Made by a program: the position numbers and the translations under genes
NCBI GenBank assembly: GCA_034931985.1
Contig: JAYGHB010000098.1
Location: forward strand, 1 to 64,000
Length of the DNA: 64,000 nt
DNA from: Halotia wernerae
GTDB taxonomy: Bacteria; Cyanobacteriota; Cyanobacteriia; Cyanobacteriales; Nostocaceae
Direction: 5' to 3'
The notes under the pieces: model-generated
The model's database searches: none
Told to the model about the DNA's origin: nothing
The model's input: the letters and a program-made list of their open reading frames with translations, nothing else
Shown: piece by piece, positions 9,178 to 17,168 of the stretch
Numbering within the stretch: the stretch's first letter is position 1
Layout of the letters: each line of letters opens with the position of its first letter

Positions 9178-9401
9178 GAAGCGGATCTGCATATTAATTA
9201 TGCCCTGAGTTTGATGAAGTTAGAAGCCTGCTTGCAACAAAGCACTAATTATAGTGGCTAGGATATTTGGCAGAACAACAGGGTGAATACACCAAAGCCA
9301 TATCCTATTTGCAACCAGCTTTAGAGATTTTGCAGAAGTTAAAATCACCGGATGCTGAACAGATACAGGTAATACTTGAGAGAATAATACGTAATTCGTA
9401 A
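9178..9401 (+). pseudogene. Frameshifted remnant of a TPR-type protein C-terminus
   Basis: Two frames carry protein-like text that joins across a frameshift near 9255. The first reads INYALSLMKLEACLQQ. The second runs from 9255 to the TAA at 9399-9401 and contains LGYLAEQQGEYTKAISYLQ followed by ALEILQKLKSPDAEQIQ, a typical last TPR and tail of cyanobacterial TPR signalling proteins. No start codon context or upstream domain remains. Confidence 0.4.
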
Positions 9402-9404
9402 TTG

Positions 9405-11891
9405 TTAAACAATCGACAGCGAAGTTAAGTTTCCTCTGAACCCAGTAATCTCAATAATCGCGTCAGTTGTGGCTGAAAATCCTTTGGTAGAATCATTGAG
9501 AGCCAAGAATGTACGCTGCTCATTATCCATACCTAAGCTAAACGTCGCCGCCCTGTTTACAGCAAAAGTAGATTTGTTTAATAAGTTTTGGATTTCAGAC
9601 TCAGTTAAGGTGTTAATTTTGCCGAGATTGGCAACTTTAGCGGCTGAAACTGCTTTTGGCCTATCAATAGTATCTAAACAGATATTGAAATCCTTAATCA
9701 CATCAAAATTAGACAGCAAGGAATCTGTTAGATGTTGAAAACTAAATTTATCGCGACCATGCCCACCAGTCAAGACATCAGCGCCAGCACCACCAATTAA
9801 GGTGTCATTACCACTAAGACCGTAGAGTTTGTCATTACCAGCACCACCAATGAGTTTGTCGTTTCCTCTTTTGCCGTAGAGAGTCAAACCCTGTACTAAA
9901 TCATCATTGATAGATTTAGACATGAGTTGACCTTTGTCATCATAAATGTAACTGACAAGAGTATCATTGACACCATCGTTATTATTGTCGATGTATTCCG
10001 ATATAAGATTATCGTTGGCATCGTAAATGTATGTGGTGGTTTCATCAACGATACTGTCATTATTATTGTCAAAATTCTTGGTTGTTAACTGACCAATGGT
10101 ATCGTAGCTGTAATTTGTGATTGCATCTATAATGCCGTCATTATTTTGGTCAATTTGTTCTGATGTCAGTTTACCATTAATGCTGTAGCTGTAGGTAGTG
10201 ATTTCATCAACGATACTGTCGTTATTTCTATCAAAGTTTTTGGTTATTAACTGACCAATGGTATCGTAGCTGTAATTTGTGATTGCATCTATAGTGCCGT
10301 CATTATTATCATGATCAATTCGCTCAGATATTAACTGACCATTGGCATTATAGATGTAAGTGGTGACTGCATCAGATGTAGCATTAATATAGCTAGCGCT
10401 AGTACGTCCATAGCTGTATTTGGTGGTAGTTTCAGCCTCACCGTTGCCATCGTAATCATAGCTAATAGATGTTAGATTACTGTAGGCATCAAAAGTATAA
10501 TTAGTGATTTTATCAGCTTGACCATCGCCATTATGATCATAGCTTTCGGATGTTTTGTTACCTTTGGCATCGTAGGTATAGCTAGTGATTTTATCAGCCT
10601 GACCATTGCCATTGTTGTCATTAATTATGGTTGTTAAGTTGCCACTAGCATCGTAGGTGTATTTAGTGACCCTATCAACTTTGCCATCACCATTGCTATC
10701 ATAGCTTTCTGATGTCTTGTTACCCTTGGCATCGTAGGTATAGTCAGTGACACTATCAACTTTGCCATCACTATTGCTATCAACGACTATAGATATCAAG
10801 TTTTCCTGGGCATTATATGTATAAGTGCTGGTATAGTCAGCCTGACCATCAGCATTGTAATCAATACCTAGGTATGTCAAATTACGAGCAGTATTGTAAT
10901 TATAGGTATAGATTTTATCAACTGTACCGTCGCCGTTGTTATCATAGCTTTCGGATATGCGATCGCCGTTGGCATCGTAGGTATAAGTGTTGATATTATT
11001 AGCTATGCCATCACCATCGTAGTCAAAGCTTTCGGATATGCGATCGCCGTTGGCATCGTAGGTATAAGTGTTGATATTATTAGCTATGCCATCACCGTTG
11101 TAGTCATAGCTTTCGGATATTTTATTACCGTTAGCATCGTAAGTGTATGTGTTAATTTGGTCAACAATGCCATCACCATTGTTATCAAAGCTTTCGGATG
11201 TTTTGTTACCGTCAACATCGTAAGTATAAGTGTTAATGCGGTCAATAGTGCCGTTGCGATCGTCATCAAAGCTTTCAGATATCCGGTTACTATTAATATC
11301 GTAGGTATAAGTATTAACTGAATCTGTTATACCGTCGCCATTGTTATCGTATTCTTCAGATGTCCGATTGCCATTAGTATCGTAGGTATAAGTGGTAACC
11401 GAGTCTGTTATACTGTCGCCATTGTTATCGTATTTTTCAGATGTCAGGTTGCCTTTGACATCATAACTATAGCTATAGACAAAATCAGGTGTACCGTCGT
11501 TATTATTGTCAACGCTTTCGGATAACTTGTTACCGTTGATATCGTAACTTAAGGTAGTAATAGACTCAGCTATCCCATCACCATTGTTGTCATCAGCTAC
11601 AAATGTCAGGTTGCCGTTAGCATCATAGCTATAAGTATTGATACTATCAGCTACGCCATCGCCGTTAGTATCATAGCTTTCGGATGCTAGATTGCCGTTG
11701 ACATCATAGCTATAGACTTTGCTGCTGTCAGTAATACCATCACCATCATTATCAAAGCTTTCAGATATACGGTTATAGCGGTAAGTTATGACTGAATCTG
11801 CGATGCCATTCCCATCAGAGTCAATGTTCTCAGATATGAGTTTACCGTTGGCATCGTAGGTATAATTTGTGGTGGATCTCAGTGAAGTCAT
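9405..11891 (-). CDS. Giant 27-residue-repeat protein with RTX calcium-binding C-terminus
   Basis: About 828 residues from the ATG at 11891 (a TTG 11 codons upstream is possible). It contains about 25 tandem units of 27 residues with consensus TYTYDANGNLxSESYDNNGDG followed by IxDxIN. Each unit couples a YD-like beta motif (YTYDANGN) to a D-x-N-x-D-G-x-x-D loop like those of EF-hand, dockerin or thrombospondin-3 calcium sites. A block of about five RTX nonapeptides (GGAGNDKL type) follows. The C-terminal about 110 residues resemble the tail of cyanobacterial type-I-secreted surface proteins (FLALNDSTKGFSATTDAII). No N-terminal signal peptide is seen, fitting type I secretion. It is likely an extracellular Ca-dependent surface or matrix protein. 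Confidence 0.85.
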   Translation of the reverse strand: MTSLRSTTNYTYDANGKLISENIDSDGNGIADSVITYRYNRISESFDNDGDGITDSSKVYSYDVNGNLASESYDTNGDGVADSINTYSYDANGNLTFVADDNNGDGIAESITTLSYDINGNKLSESVDNNNDGTPDFVYSYSYDVKGNLTSEKYDNNGDSITDSVTTYTYDTNGNRTSEEYDNNGDGITDSVNTYTYDINSNRISESFDDDRNGTIDRINTYTYDVDGNKTSESFDNNGDGIVDQINTYTYDANGNKISESYDYNGDGIANNINTYTYDANGDRISESFDYDGDGIANNINTYTYDANGDRISESYDNNGDGTVDKIYTYNYNTARNLTYLGIDYNADGQADYTSTYTYNAQENLISIVVDSNSDGKVDSVTDYTYDAKGNKTSESYDSNGDGKVDRVTKYTYDASGNLTTIINDNNGNGQADKITSYTYDAKGNKTSESYDHNGDGQADKITNYTFDAYSNLTSISYDYDGNGEAETTTKYSYGRTSASYINATSDAVTTYIYNANGQLISERIDHDNNDGTIDAITNYSYDTIGQLITKNFDRNNDSIVDEITTYSYSINGKLTSEQIDQNNDGIIDAITNYSYDTIGQLTTKNFDNNNDSIVDETTTYIYDANDNLISEYIDNNNDGVNDTLVSYIYDDKGQLMSKSINDDLVQGLTLYGKRGNDKLIGGAGNDKLYGLSGNDTLIGGAGADVLTGGHGRDKFSFQHLTDSLLSNFDVIKDFNICLDTIDRPKAVSAAKVANLGKINTLTESEIQNLLNKSTFAVNRAATFSLGMDNEQRTFLALNDSTKGFSATTDAIIEITGFRGNLTSLSIV

Positions 11892-12373
11892 AATTTTATA
11901 TAAAAAGTTTAACCTGTATGGCAACCATAACGATGCATTCCATATTTTGCAGGCGTGAATATACTTAAAAATCCAATATTAGTACGGACGTACAGTTGTA
12001 CGCCCCTAAAGCTAATTCAGTTACTGCAAAGATTTTTGGAAATGGTATTAGACCTGACAATCAATAGAATTTAGCCTTAGCATCATAGATAATTTATATT
12101 TTTTATTACAAAAATCTTGTCAGAGAAACAAGATGTGTATGATGAATTGAGGATTTTACATTATGCTAATAAATATCAATTTTTTCAACGTAATACTTTT
12201 AACGAAATTAACTTTTAGTAGATTTTTGGAGTTAAAAAGAATGCTAAAAAAGAGCAACAATTGATACAACTTGATTTTTGCGAAATATCATCTTTATAAC
12301 AACTTTAAAAATTATTTATAGGCACAATGGGGGCAGAGAAACAATACTATTAATTTGCGCTCGGAGACGAAGA
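11892..12373. other. AT-rich divergent spacer upstream of flv3
   Basis: About 480 bp of AT-rich DNA between the repeat protein and the flavodiiron gene. A GTACG-type short palindromic repeat lies at about 11984-12004. A GGAG-type ribosome-binding site precedes the ATG at 12374. No additional gene is credible. Confidence 0.5.
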
Positions 12374-14092
12374 ATGGTAGCGATCGCAGAAAATGTTCAG
12401 CATCGGCTAACTATACAGACTGTAGAAATTGCCCCTAACACAACGGCGATTCGCTCTCTCGACTGGGATCGCGATCGCTTCGATATCGAGTTCGGACTGC
12501 AAAACGGTACGACTTACAATTCCTATCTAATTAGGGGCGAACAAACAGTTTTGATTGATACTTCTCACCAGAAGTTTCGTCAACTGTATTTAGACACACT
12601 TAAAGGTCTGGTAAACCTCAAGACTATTGATTACATTATTGTCAGCCACACAGAGCCAGACCATAGCGGCTTAGTGGAAGATGTGCTTCAGTTAGCTCCT
12701 AGAGCAACTGTATTGGCTTCCAAAATTGCGCTTCAGTTTTTGGAAGGTTTGGTACACGATCCCTTCTCTAAGCGGATTGTGAAAAGTGGCGATCGCATTG
12801 ATATTGGCAAGGGACACGAAATCGAGTTCGTGAGTGCGCCTAACCTGCACTGGCCTGACACTATCTTTAGCTACGATCGCAAAACCCAAACTATCTTCAC
12901 CTGCGATGCTTTTGGGATGCACTTCTGTGACGATCGTACCTTTGATGAAGACTTAGAAGCGATCGAAGCTGACTTTAGATTTTACTATGATTGTCTGATG
13001 GGGCCTAACGCTCGTTCTTTGTTGAATGCCATGAAGAGAATGAGCGAACTTGGCAAGATTAACATTATCGCCAACGGTCACGGCCCTTTGTTGCATCATC
13101 ATCTAGATGTGCTAACTGGGTGCTACGACAGTTGGAGTCAAAAACAAGCTAAAGCAGAAACCACCGTCGGCTTGTTCTATGTTTCCGAATACGGGTATGG
13201 CGATCAGTTGGGTATGGCGATCGCAGAAGGCATCCAAAAAACTGGAGTTGCCATAGAAGTTATCGATCTCAGCACCGCTGGACTGCAAGAAATTCAAGAA
13301 CTCGCAGGTAGAGCAGCTGGCATCATTATTGGGATGCCTCCAAGTACGGCTGTAGCTGCTCAAGCTGGTATCAGCTCCCTACTATCAGTTGCCAAAGACA
13401 AGCAATTAGTTGGGCTATTTGAATGTTACGGCGGAGATGATGAACCCGTCGATACTATTCGCAGAAAATTTATCGACCTGGGTGTAAAAGAAGCCTTCCC
13501 AGCGATTCGGATTAAAGAAGCTCCCACTGCAAGTACATTTCAGTTGTGCCAAGAGGCGGGTACAGACTTGGGACAATTGTTAGTACGCGAACGCAACATC
13601 AAGCAAATCAAGTCTCTTGATGTGAACATGGAAAAAGCGCTGGGACGGATTAGCAGCGGACTGTACATTGTCACCACCAAAAAAGGTGATGTGTCAAGTG
13701 CCATGTTAGCTTCTTGGGTATCGCAAGCGAGTTTGCAACCTTTAGGATTTACAATTGCCGTCGCCAAAGACCGCGCCATTGATTCCTTGATGCAAGCAGG
13801 CGATCGCTTCGTCCTGAATGTCTTGGAAGAAGGAAACTATCAAGAACTCAAAAAACATTTCCTCAAGCGCTTACATCCAGGCGCTGACCGATTTGCCGGT
13901 GTAAAAACCCGAACCGCAAAAAATGGTTCCCCAATTCTGACAGAAGCTTTGGCATACATGGAATGTGAAGTGCAAAGCAGCATGGAGTGTAGCGACCATT
14001 GGCTTGTATACTGCACCGTCCAAGAAGGTCGTGTTTCTAAACCCGATGCACTAACAGCAGTTCGCCATCGCAAAGTAGGTAATTACTACTAA
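12374..14092 (+). CDS. flv3: Flavodiiron protein, Flv3-like (canonical metal ligands)
   Basis: A 572-residue protein with the cyanobacterial three-module plan: metallo-beta-lactamase diiron domain (about 35-260), flavodoxin domain (about 262-400) and C-terminal flavin reductase domain (about 425-570). The diiron ligands are intact: SHTEPDHSG (H-x-E-x-D-H), the His in LHWP, the Asp in TCDAFG and the His in NGHGP. Flv3 works with Flv1 in NAD(P)H- or ferredoxin-linked reduction of O2 to water without superoxide. The tandem arrangement with a Flv1-like gene resembles, as I recall it, the heterocyst-expressed flv1B/flv3B pair of Anabaena 7120, so a B-type isoform is possible (inference). Confidence 0.92.
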   Translation: MVAIAENVQHRLTIQTVEIAPNTTAIRSLDWDRDRFDIEFGLQNGTTYNSYLIRGEQTVLIDTSHQKFRQLYLDTLKGLVNLKTIDYIIVSHTEPDHSGLVEDVLQLAPRATVLASKIALQFLEGLVHDPFSKRIVKSGDRIDIGKGHEIEFVSAPNLHWPDTIFSYDRKTQTIFTCDAFGMHFCDDRTFDEDLEAIEADFRFYYDCLMGPNARSLLNAMKRMSELGKINIIANGHGPLLHHHLDVLTGCYDSWSQKQAKAETTVGLFYVSEYGYGDQLGMAIAEGIQKTGVAIEVIDLSTAGLQEIQELAGRAAGIIIGMPPSTAVAAQAGISSLLSVAKDKQLVGLFECYGGDDEPVDTIRRKFIDLGVKEAFPAIRIKEAPTASTFQLCQEAGTDLGQLLVRERNIKQIKSLDVNMEKALGRISSGLYIVTTKKGDVSSAMLASWVSQASLQPLGFTIAVAKDRAIDSLMQAGDRFVLNVLEEGNYQELKKHFLKRLHPGADRFAGVKTRTAKNGSPILTEALAYMECEVQSSMECSDHWLVYCTVQEGRVSKPDALTAVRHRKVGNYY

Positions 14093-14358
14093 TGGGGCAT
14101 AGGGAAGAAGAGGCAGAGGTGCAGGGTGCGGGGTGCAGAGGGGAGTGAAGAATGTCTTGAATTTGTTCATAATCTTTCTTTCCACACTTCCCACACTTTT
14201 CTTACCCCCTGCTCCCTGCTCCCCTGCTTCTTCACCGCCAGCATTTCACAACTCTCATGAGCTTCTTAAATTCCCTGACTGGCTTTATTCAATCGGCTAA
14301 AAACTGGGCAAAGTCTACCCGGTTTTTCCATTTTTTTTCTACACTTCAACGAAAATCT

Positions 14359-16071
14359 ATGACCGATTCCAAACCCCGTGACGTACAAGTTCTCCCCATT
14401 GCTACAAATACTAAAATCCTCAAAGCACGTAGTTGGTCACGTTTGCGGTTTGAAATTGAATACGCATTAGAAAGAGGTACTACCTCCAATTGCTATTTAA
14501 TTGAAGGTGATAAAACTGCAATTATTGACCCACCAGCTGAAAGCTTCACCGAAATTTATCTAGAGGCGTTGCAGCAGACCTTGAACTTGAAAAAGTTGGA
14601 TTATGTGATCCTTGGTCATTTTAGTCCCAACCGCATTCCAACTCTCAAAGCTGTTCTCGAACTGGCACCACAACTAACTTTTGTCTGTTCTTTGCCTAGC
14701 GCTACATATTTACGTAACGCTTTCCCAGATCACACGCTGAACGTTTTGGTAATGCGGGGGAAAGAAACTTTAGATTTAGGCAAGGGTCATGTTTTAAAAT
14801 TCTTGCCTATTCCTAGTCCTCGTTGGCCAGAAGGACTTTGTACCTATGACCAGCAAACCCAAATTCTTTACACAGATAAACTCTTCGGTAGTCATATTTG
14901 TAGCGATGAAGTTTTTGATGAGAACTGGGAATCATTTAAGGAAGACCAGCGCTACTATTACAACTGTCTGATGGCTCCCCAAGCGACCCATGTGGAAGCG
15001 GCTTTGGAGAAAATATCAGATTTACAGGTGAGAATGTATGCTGTTGGTCACGGGCCTTTAGTACGCACTGGCTTAATCGAACTCACCAAAGCTTATGGAG
15101 AATGGAGCCGTTCTCAAAGAGATCGAGAAATTTCTGTAGCTCTACTTTATGCCTCAGCTTATGGTAATACAGCAACCCTAGCACAGGCGATGGGTTTGGG
15201 GCTAACCAAGGGAGGAGTCGCAGTCCATTCTATTAACTGCGAATTTGCCTCACCCGATGAAATCCGCGCTGCTGTAGAACATTCGGATGGCTTTGTTATC
15301 GGCTCTCCAACTATCGGCGGCCATGCACCTACTCCTATTCATACTGCTTTGGGTATCGTGTTAACCATTGGTGACAACAATCAACTAGCTGGGGTGTTTG
15401 GTTCCTACGGCTGGAGTGGCGAAGCACTAGACATGATTGAAGGTAAACTGCGGGATGCAGGATACCGCTTTGGATTTGAGAGTTTGAAGGTGAAGTTTAA
15501 GCCTGACGATGTTACTCTCAAATTCTGTGAAGAAGTCGGTACTGACTTTGCCCAAACACTGAAAAAAGCTAAAAAAGTACGTGTACCACAACAATCTGCT
15601 ACTCCTTTAGAACAAGCCGTGGGTAGAATTGTTGGTTCGGTGTGTGTGATTACCGCCAAACAGGGAGAAGTTTCTACTGGGATGCTAGGCGCTTGGGTAT
15701 CACAGGCAACCTTCAACCCACCTGGTTTAACTGTGGCGATCGCCAAAGATCGAGCAATAGAATCCCTCATGTATCCAGGGGGTAAATTTGCCATAAATAT
15801 CCTGGCTGATGGCAATCATTTAGACTACATGAAGCATTTCCGCAAAAACTTTGCCCCAGGAGAAGATCGGTTTGCCAACTTTAGTACCACAGTCGCAGAT
15901 AATGGCTGTCCTGTAATCACCGATGCTCTAGCTTATGTGGAATGTTCGGTCAGCCAACGCATGGAATGTGGCGATCACTGGGTAGTATATGCAACTGTTG
16001 ACAACGGTAAATTAATTCAACCTGATGCAGTTACTGCCATTAACCATCGCAAAACAGGTACTCATTACTAG
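14359..16071 (+). CDS. flv1: Flavodiiron protein, Flv1-like (degenerate diiron site)
   Basis: About 570 residues from the ATG at 14359 (MTDSKPRDVQVLP, the usual opening of this clade); an in-frame ATG at 14257 would add 34 residues. The three modules are the same as in the upstream gene. The diiron ligands are replaced: GHFSPNRIPT stands in place of H-x-E-x-D-H, PRWP in place of LHWP and TDKLFG in place of TCDAFG; only the His of GHGP remains. This is the known hallmark of Flv1, thought to act as the partner of Flv3 rather than as an independent diiron enzyme. The gene follows flv3 by about 260 bp. Confidence 0.9.
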   Translation: MTDSKPRDVQVLPIATNTKILKARSWSRLRFEIEYALERGTTSNCYLIEGDKTAIIDPPAESFTEIYLEALQQTLNLKKLDYVILGHFSPNRIPTLKAVLELAPQLTFVCSLPSATYLRNAFPDHTLNVLVMRGKETLDLGKGHVLKFLPIPSPRWPEGLCTYDQQTQILYTDKLFGSHICSDEVFDENWESFKEDQRYYYNCLMAPQATHVEAALEKISDLQVRMYAVGHGPLVRTGLIELTKAYGEWSRSQRDREISVALLYASAYGNTATLAQAMGLGLTKGGVAVHSINCEFASPDEIRAAVEHSDGFVIGSPTIGGHAPTPIHTALGIVLTIGDNNQLAGVFGSYGWSGEALDMIEGKLRDAGYRFGFESLKVKFKPDDVTLKFCEEVGTDFAQTLKKAKKVRVPQQSATPLEQAVGRIVGSVCVITAKQGEVSTGMLGAWVSQATFNPPGLTVAIAKDRAIESLMYPGGKFAINILADGNHLDYMKHFRKNFAPGEDRFANFSTTVADNGCPVITDALAYVECSVSQRMECGDHWVVYATVDNGKLIQPDAVTAINHRKTGTHY

Positions 16072-16583
16072 AAAGTTGTAGCGGCTTTCATTTGAGTAAG
16101 TTACAATTTTTACCTCTTTCCTCAAAGGGGAGAGATAGGTTTTCAATACCTCTCTTATTTATTGTAGTGCGGGCATCTTGCCCGCGTTTCATATACAAAT
16201 TAAATACGCAACAGCTTACCTTACTTGCTGTCTGTCCTCATACCAATTCAATTCATAATTGCAACAAATCTTTGCTAGAGACGCGTCATAACGCGTCTCT
16301 ACAATTGTCTATCTGTTACATTATTTTTTCAAATTGATCAAATTAGCCTAATACCATTTACCGTATATCTACGGGCTTTTGGTAGTTAATAATTAATTGG
16401 GAACTTTTCACTTAACGGTTAGTCTAGCGGATTTGGCAGAAATATTTCAGTAAGATTCCGCAATTGTCACCAAGACAACTGAATCAGTAAAATGTCATCT
16501 TTAACTAGAAAATCAGTATCTGGCAATTCTTACACAAAATGCCAACTACTGCTGCCACGCTTTCATATTAATTTGTTCCTCCT
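16072..16583. other. Spacer with two perfect short hairpins
   Basis: About 510 bp without a credible gene. It contains GCGGGCATCTTGCCCGC at 16169-16185 (7-bp stem, 3-nt loop) and a 10-bp perfect inverted repeat AGAGACGCGT/ACGCGTCTCT at 16277-16300, both of the short palindromic type dispersed in Nostoc genomes. A reading frame across 16092-16337 has repeat-derived composition and was not accepted. Confidence 0.6.
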
Positions 16584-16763
16584 ATGACCGCACAAAACAA
16601 AAAAATTAAATTTCCTATTTGGCAGTATCTGAACCAACCCTTGTTTAGTCGCGATTCTCAATTAGAATTGAATCCTCGCCGCTTTGCCCAGGGTTGGCGA
16701 ATTAAACTTCTTAAACGTTGCTGGACTAAGGAATGTGACGCTAAGGGACCTCAACAGCATTAG
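16584..16763 (+). CDS. Possible small basic protein of 59 residues
   Basis: An ATG-initiated frame encodes 59 residues, beginning MTAQNKKIKFPIWQYLNQ and including SRDSQLELNPRRFAQGWRIK. The amino-acid mix (aromatic, basic, no low complexity) is more protein-like than any other frame nearby. It lacks a good ribosome-binding site. It lies about 400 bp upstream of dnaE on the same strand. I do not recognise it. Confidence 0.4.
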   Translation: MTAQNKKIKFPIWQYLNQPLFSRDSQLELNPRRFAQGWRIKLLKRCWTKECDAKGPQQH

Positions 16764-17168
16764 ATTTTCAAATACTGCTGCACTGAATTTAAATGCAAAC
16801 AAAGCCTCGTCTAAGGAACGTGGCTTTTTGCTGTCTAATAATGCACTAACGGTCAACCCCTTCGGGGAATTAAGAATTCGGCATTGTTGCTGTCGAAGAA
16901 CCGATTGAGAAAAGTATGCAGTACCGCTACCAAAATCAGCGGCGTAGCTAAGGTGCAAAGAGCCTTCAGGCGAGTTATTGCTCTCTGTTTGGCTCATTGC
17001 TGGATGCAGGGTAACTTAATCAATGTGACTATTAAAACATCTGTTTCGGAAGTGAAATTTCCGCAAACAAGTTAATCTAAGATCCCGGTGCTATACAAAA
17101 TCTTGCTCAAAGGGGTATTCATCAGGGATACCCTCAGAGATATATTTGGCTTGTGGTTGGAGACATAT
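16764..17168. other. Leader region upstream of dnaE, no gene called
   Basis: About 400 bp. Several short frames look partly protein-like, for example FGIVAVEEPIEKSMQYRYQN at about 16876-16940, but all are interrupted. A compact hairpin, CCCCTTCGGGG, lies near 16857-16867. It may be a decayed gene or a structured leader; I cannot decide. Confidence 0.35.

Noticed and set aside
15405..15815. 136-codon frame antisense to the second flavodiiron gene
   Set aside because: Shadow of a strongly supported gene; the composition mirrors its codons.
16662..16997. 111-codon frame on the minus strand upstream of dnaE
   Set aside because: It overlaps the more protein-like 59-codon plus-strand frame, and I see no start signal.
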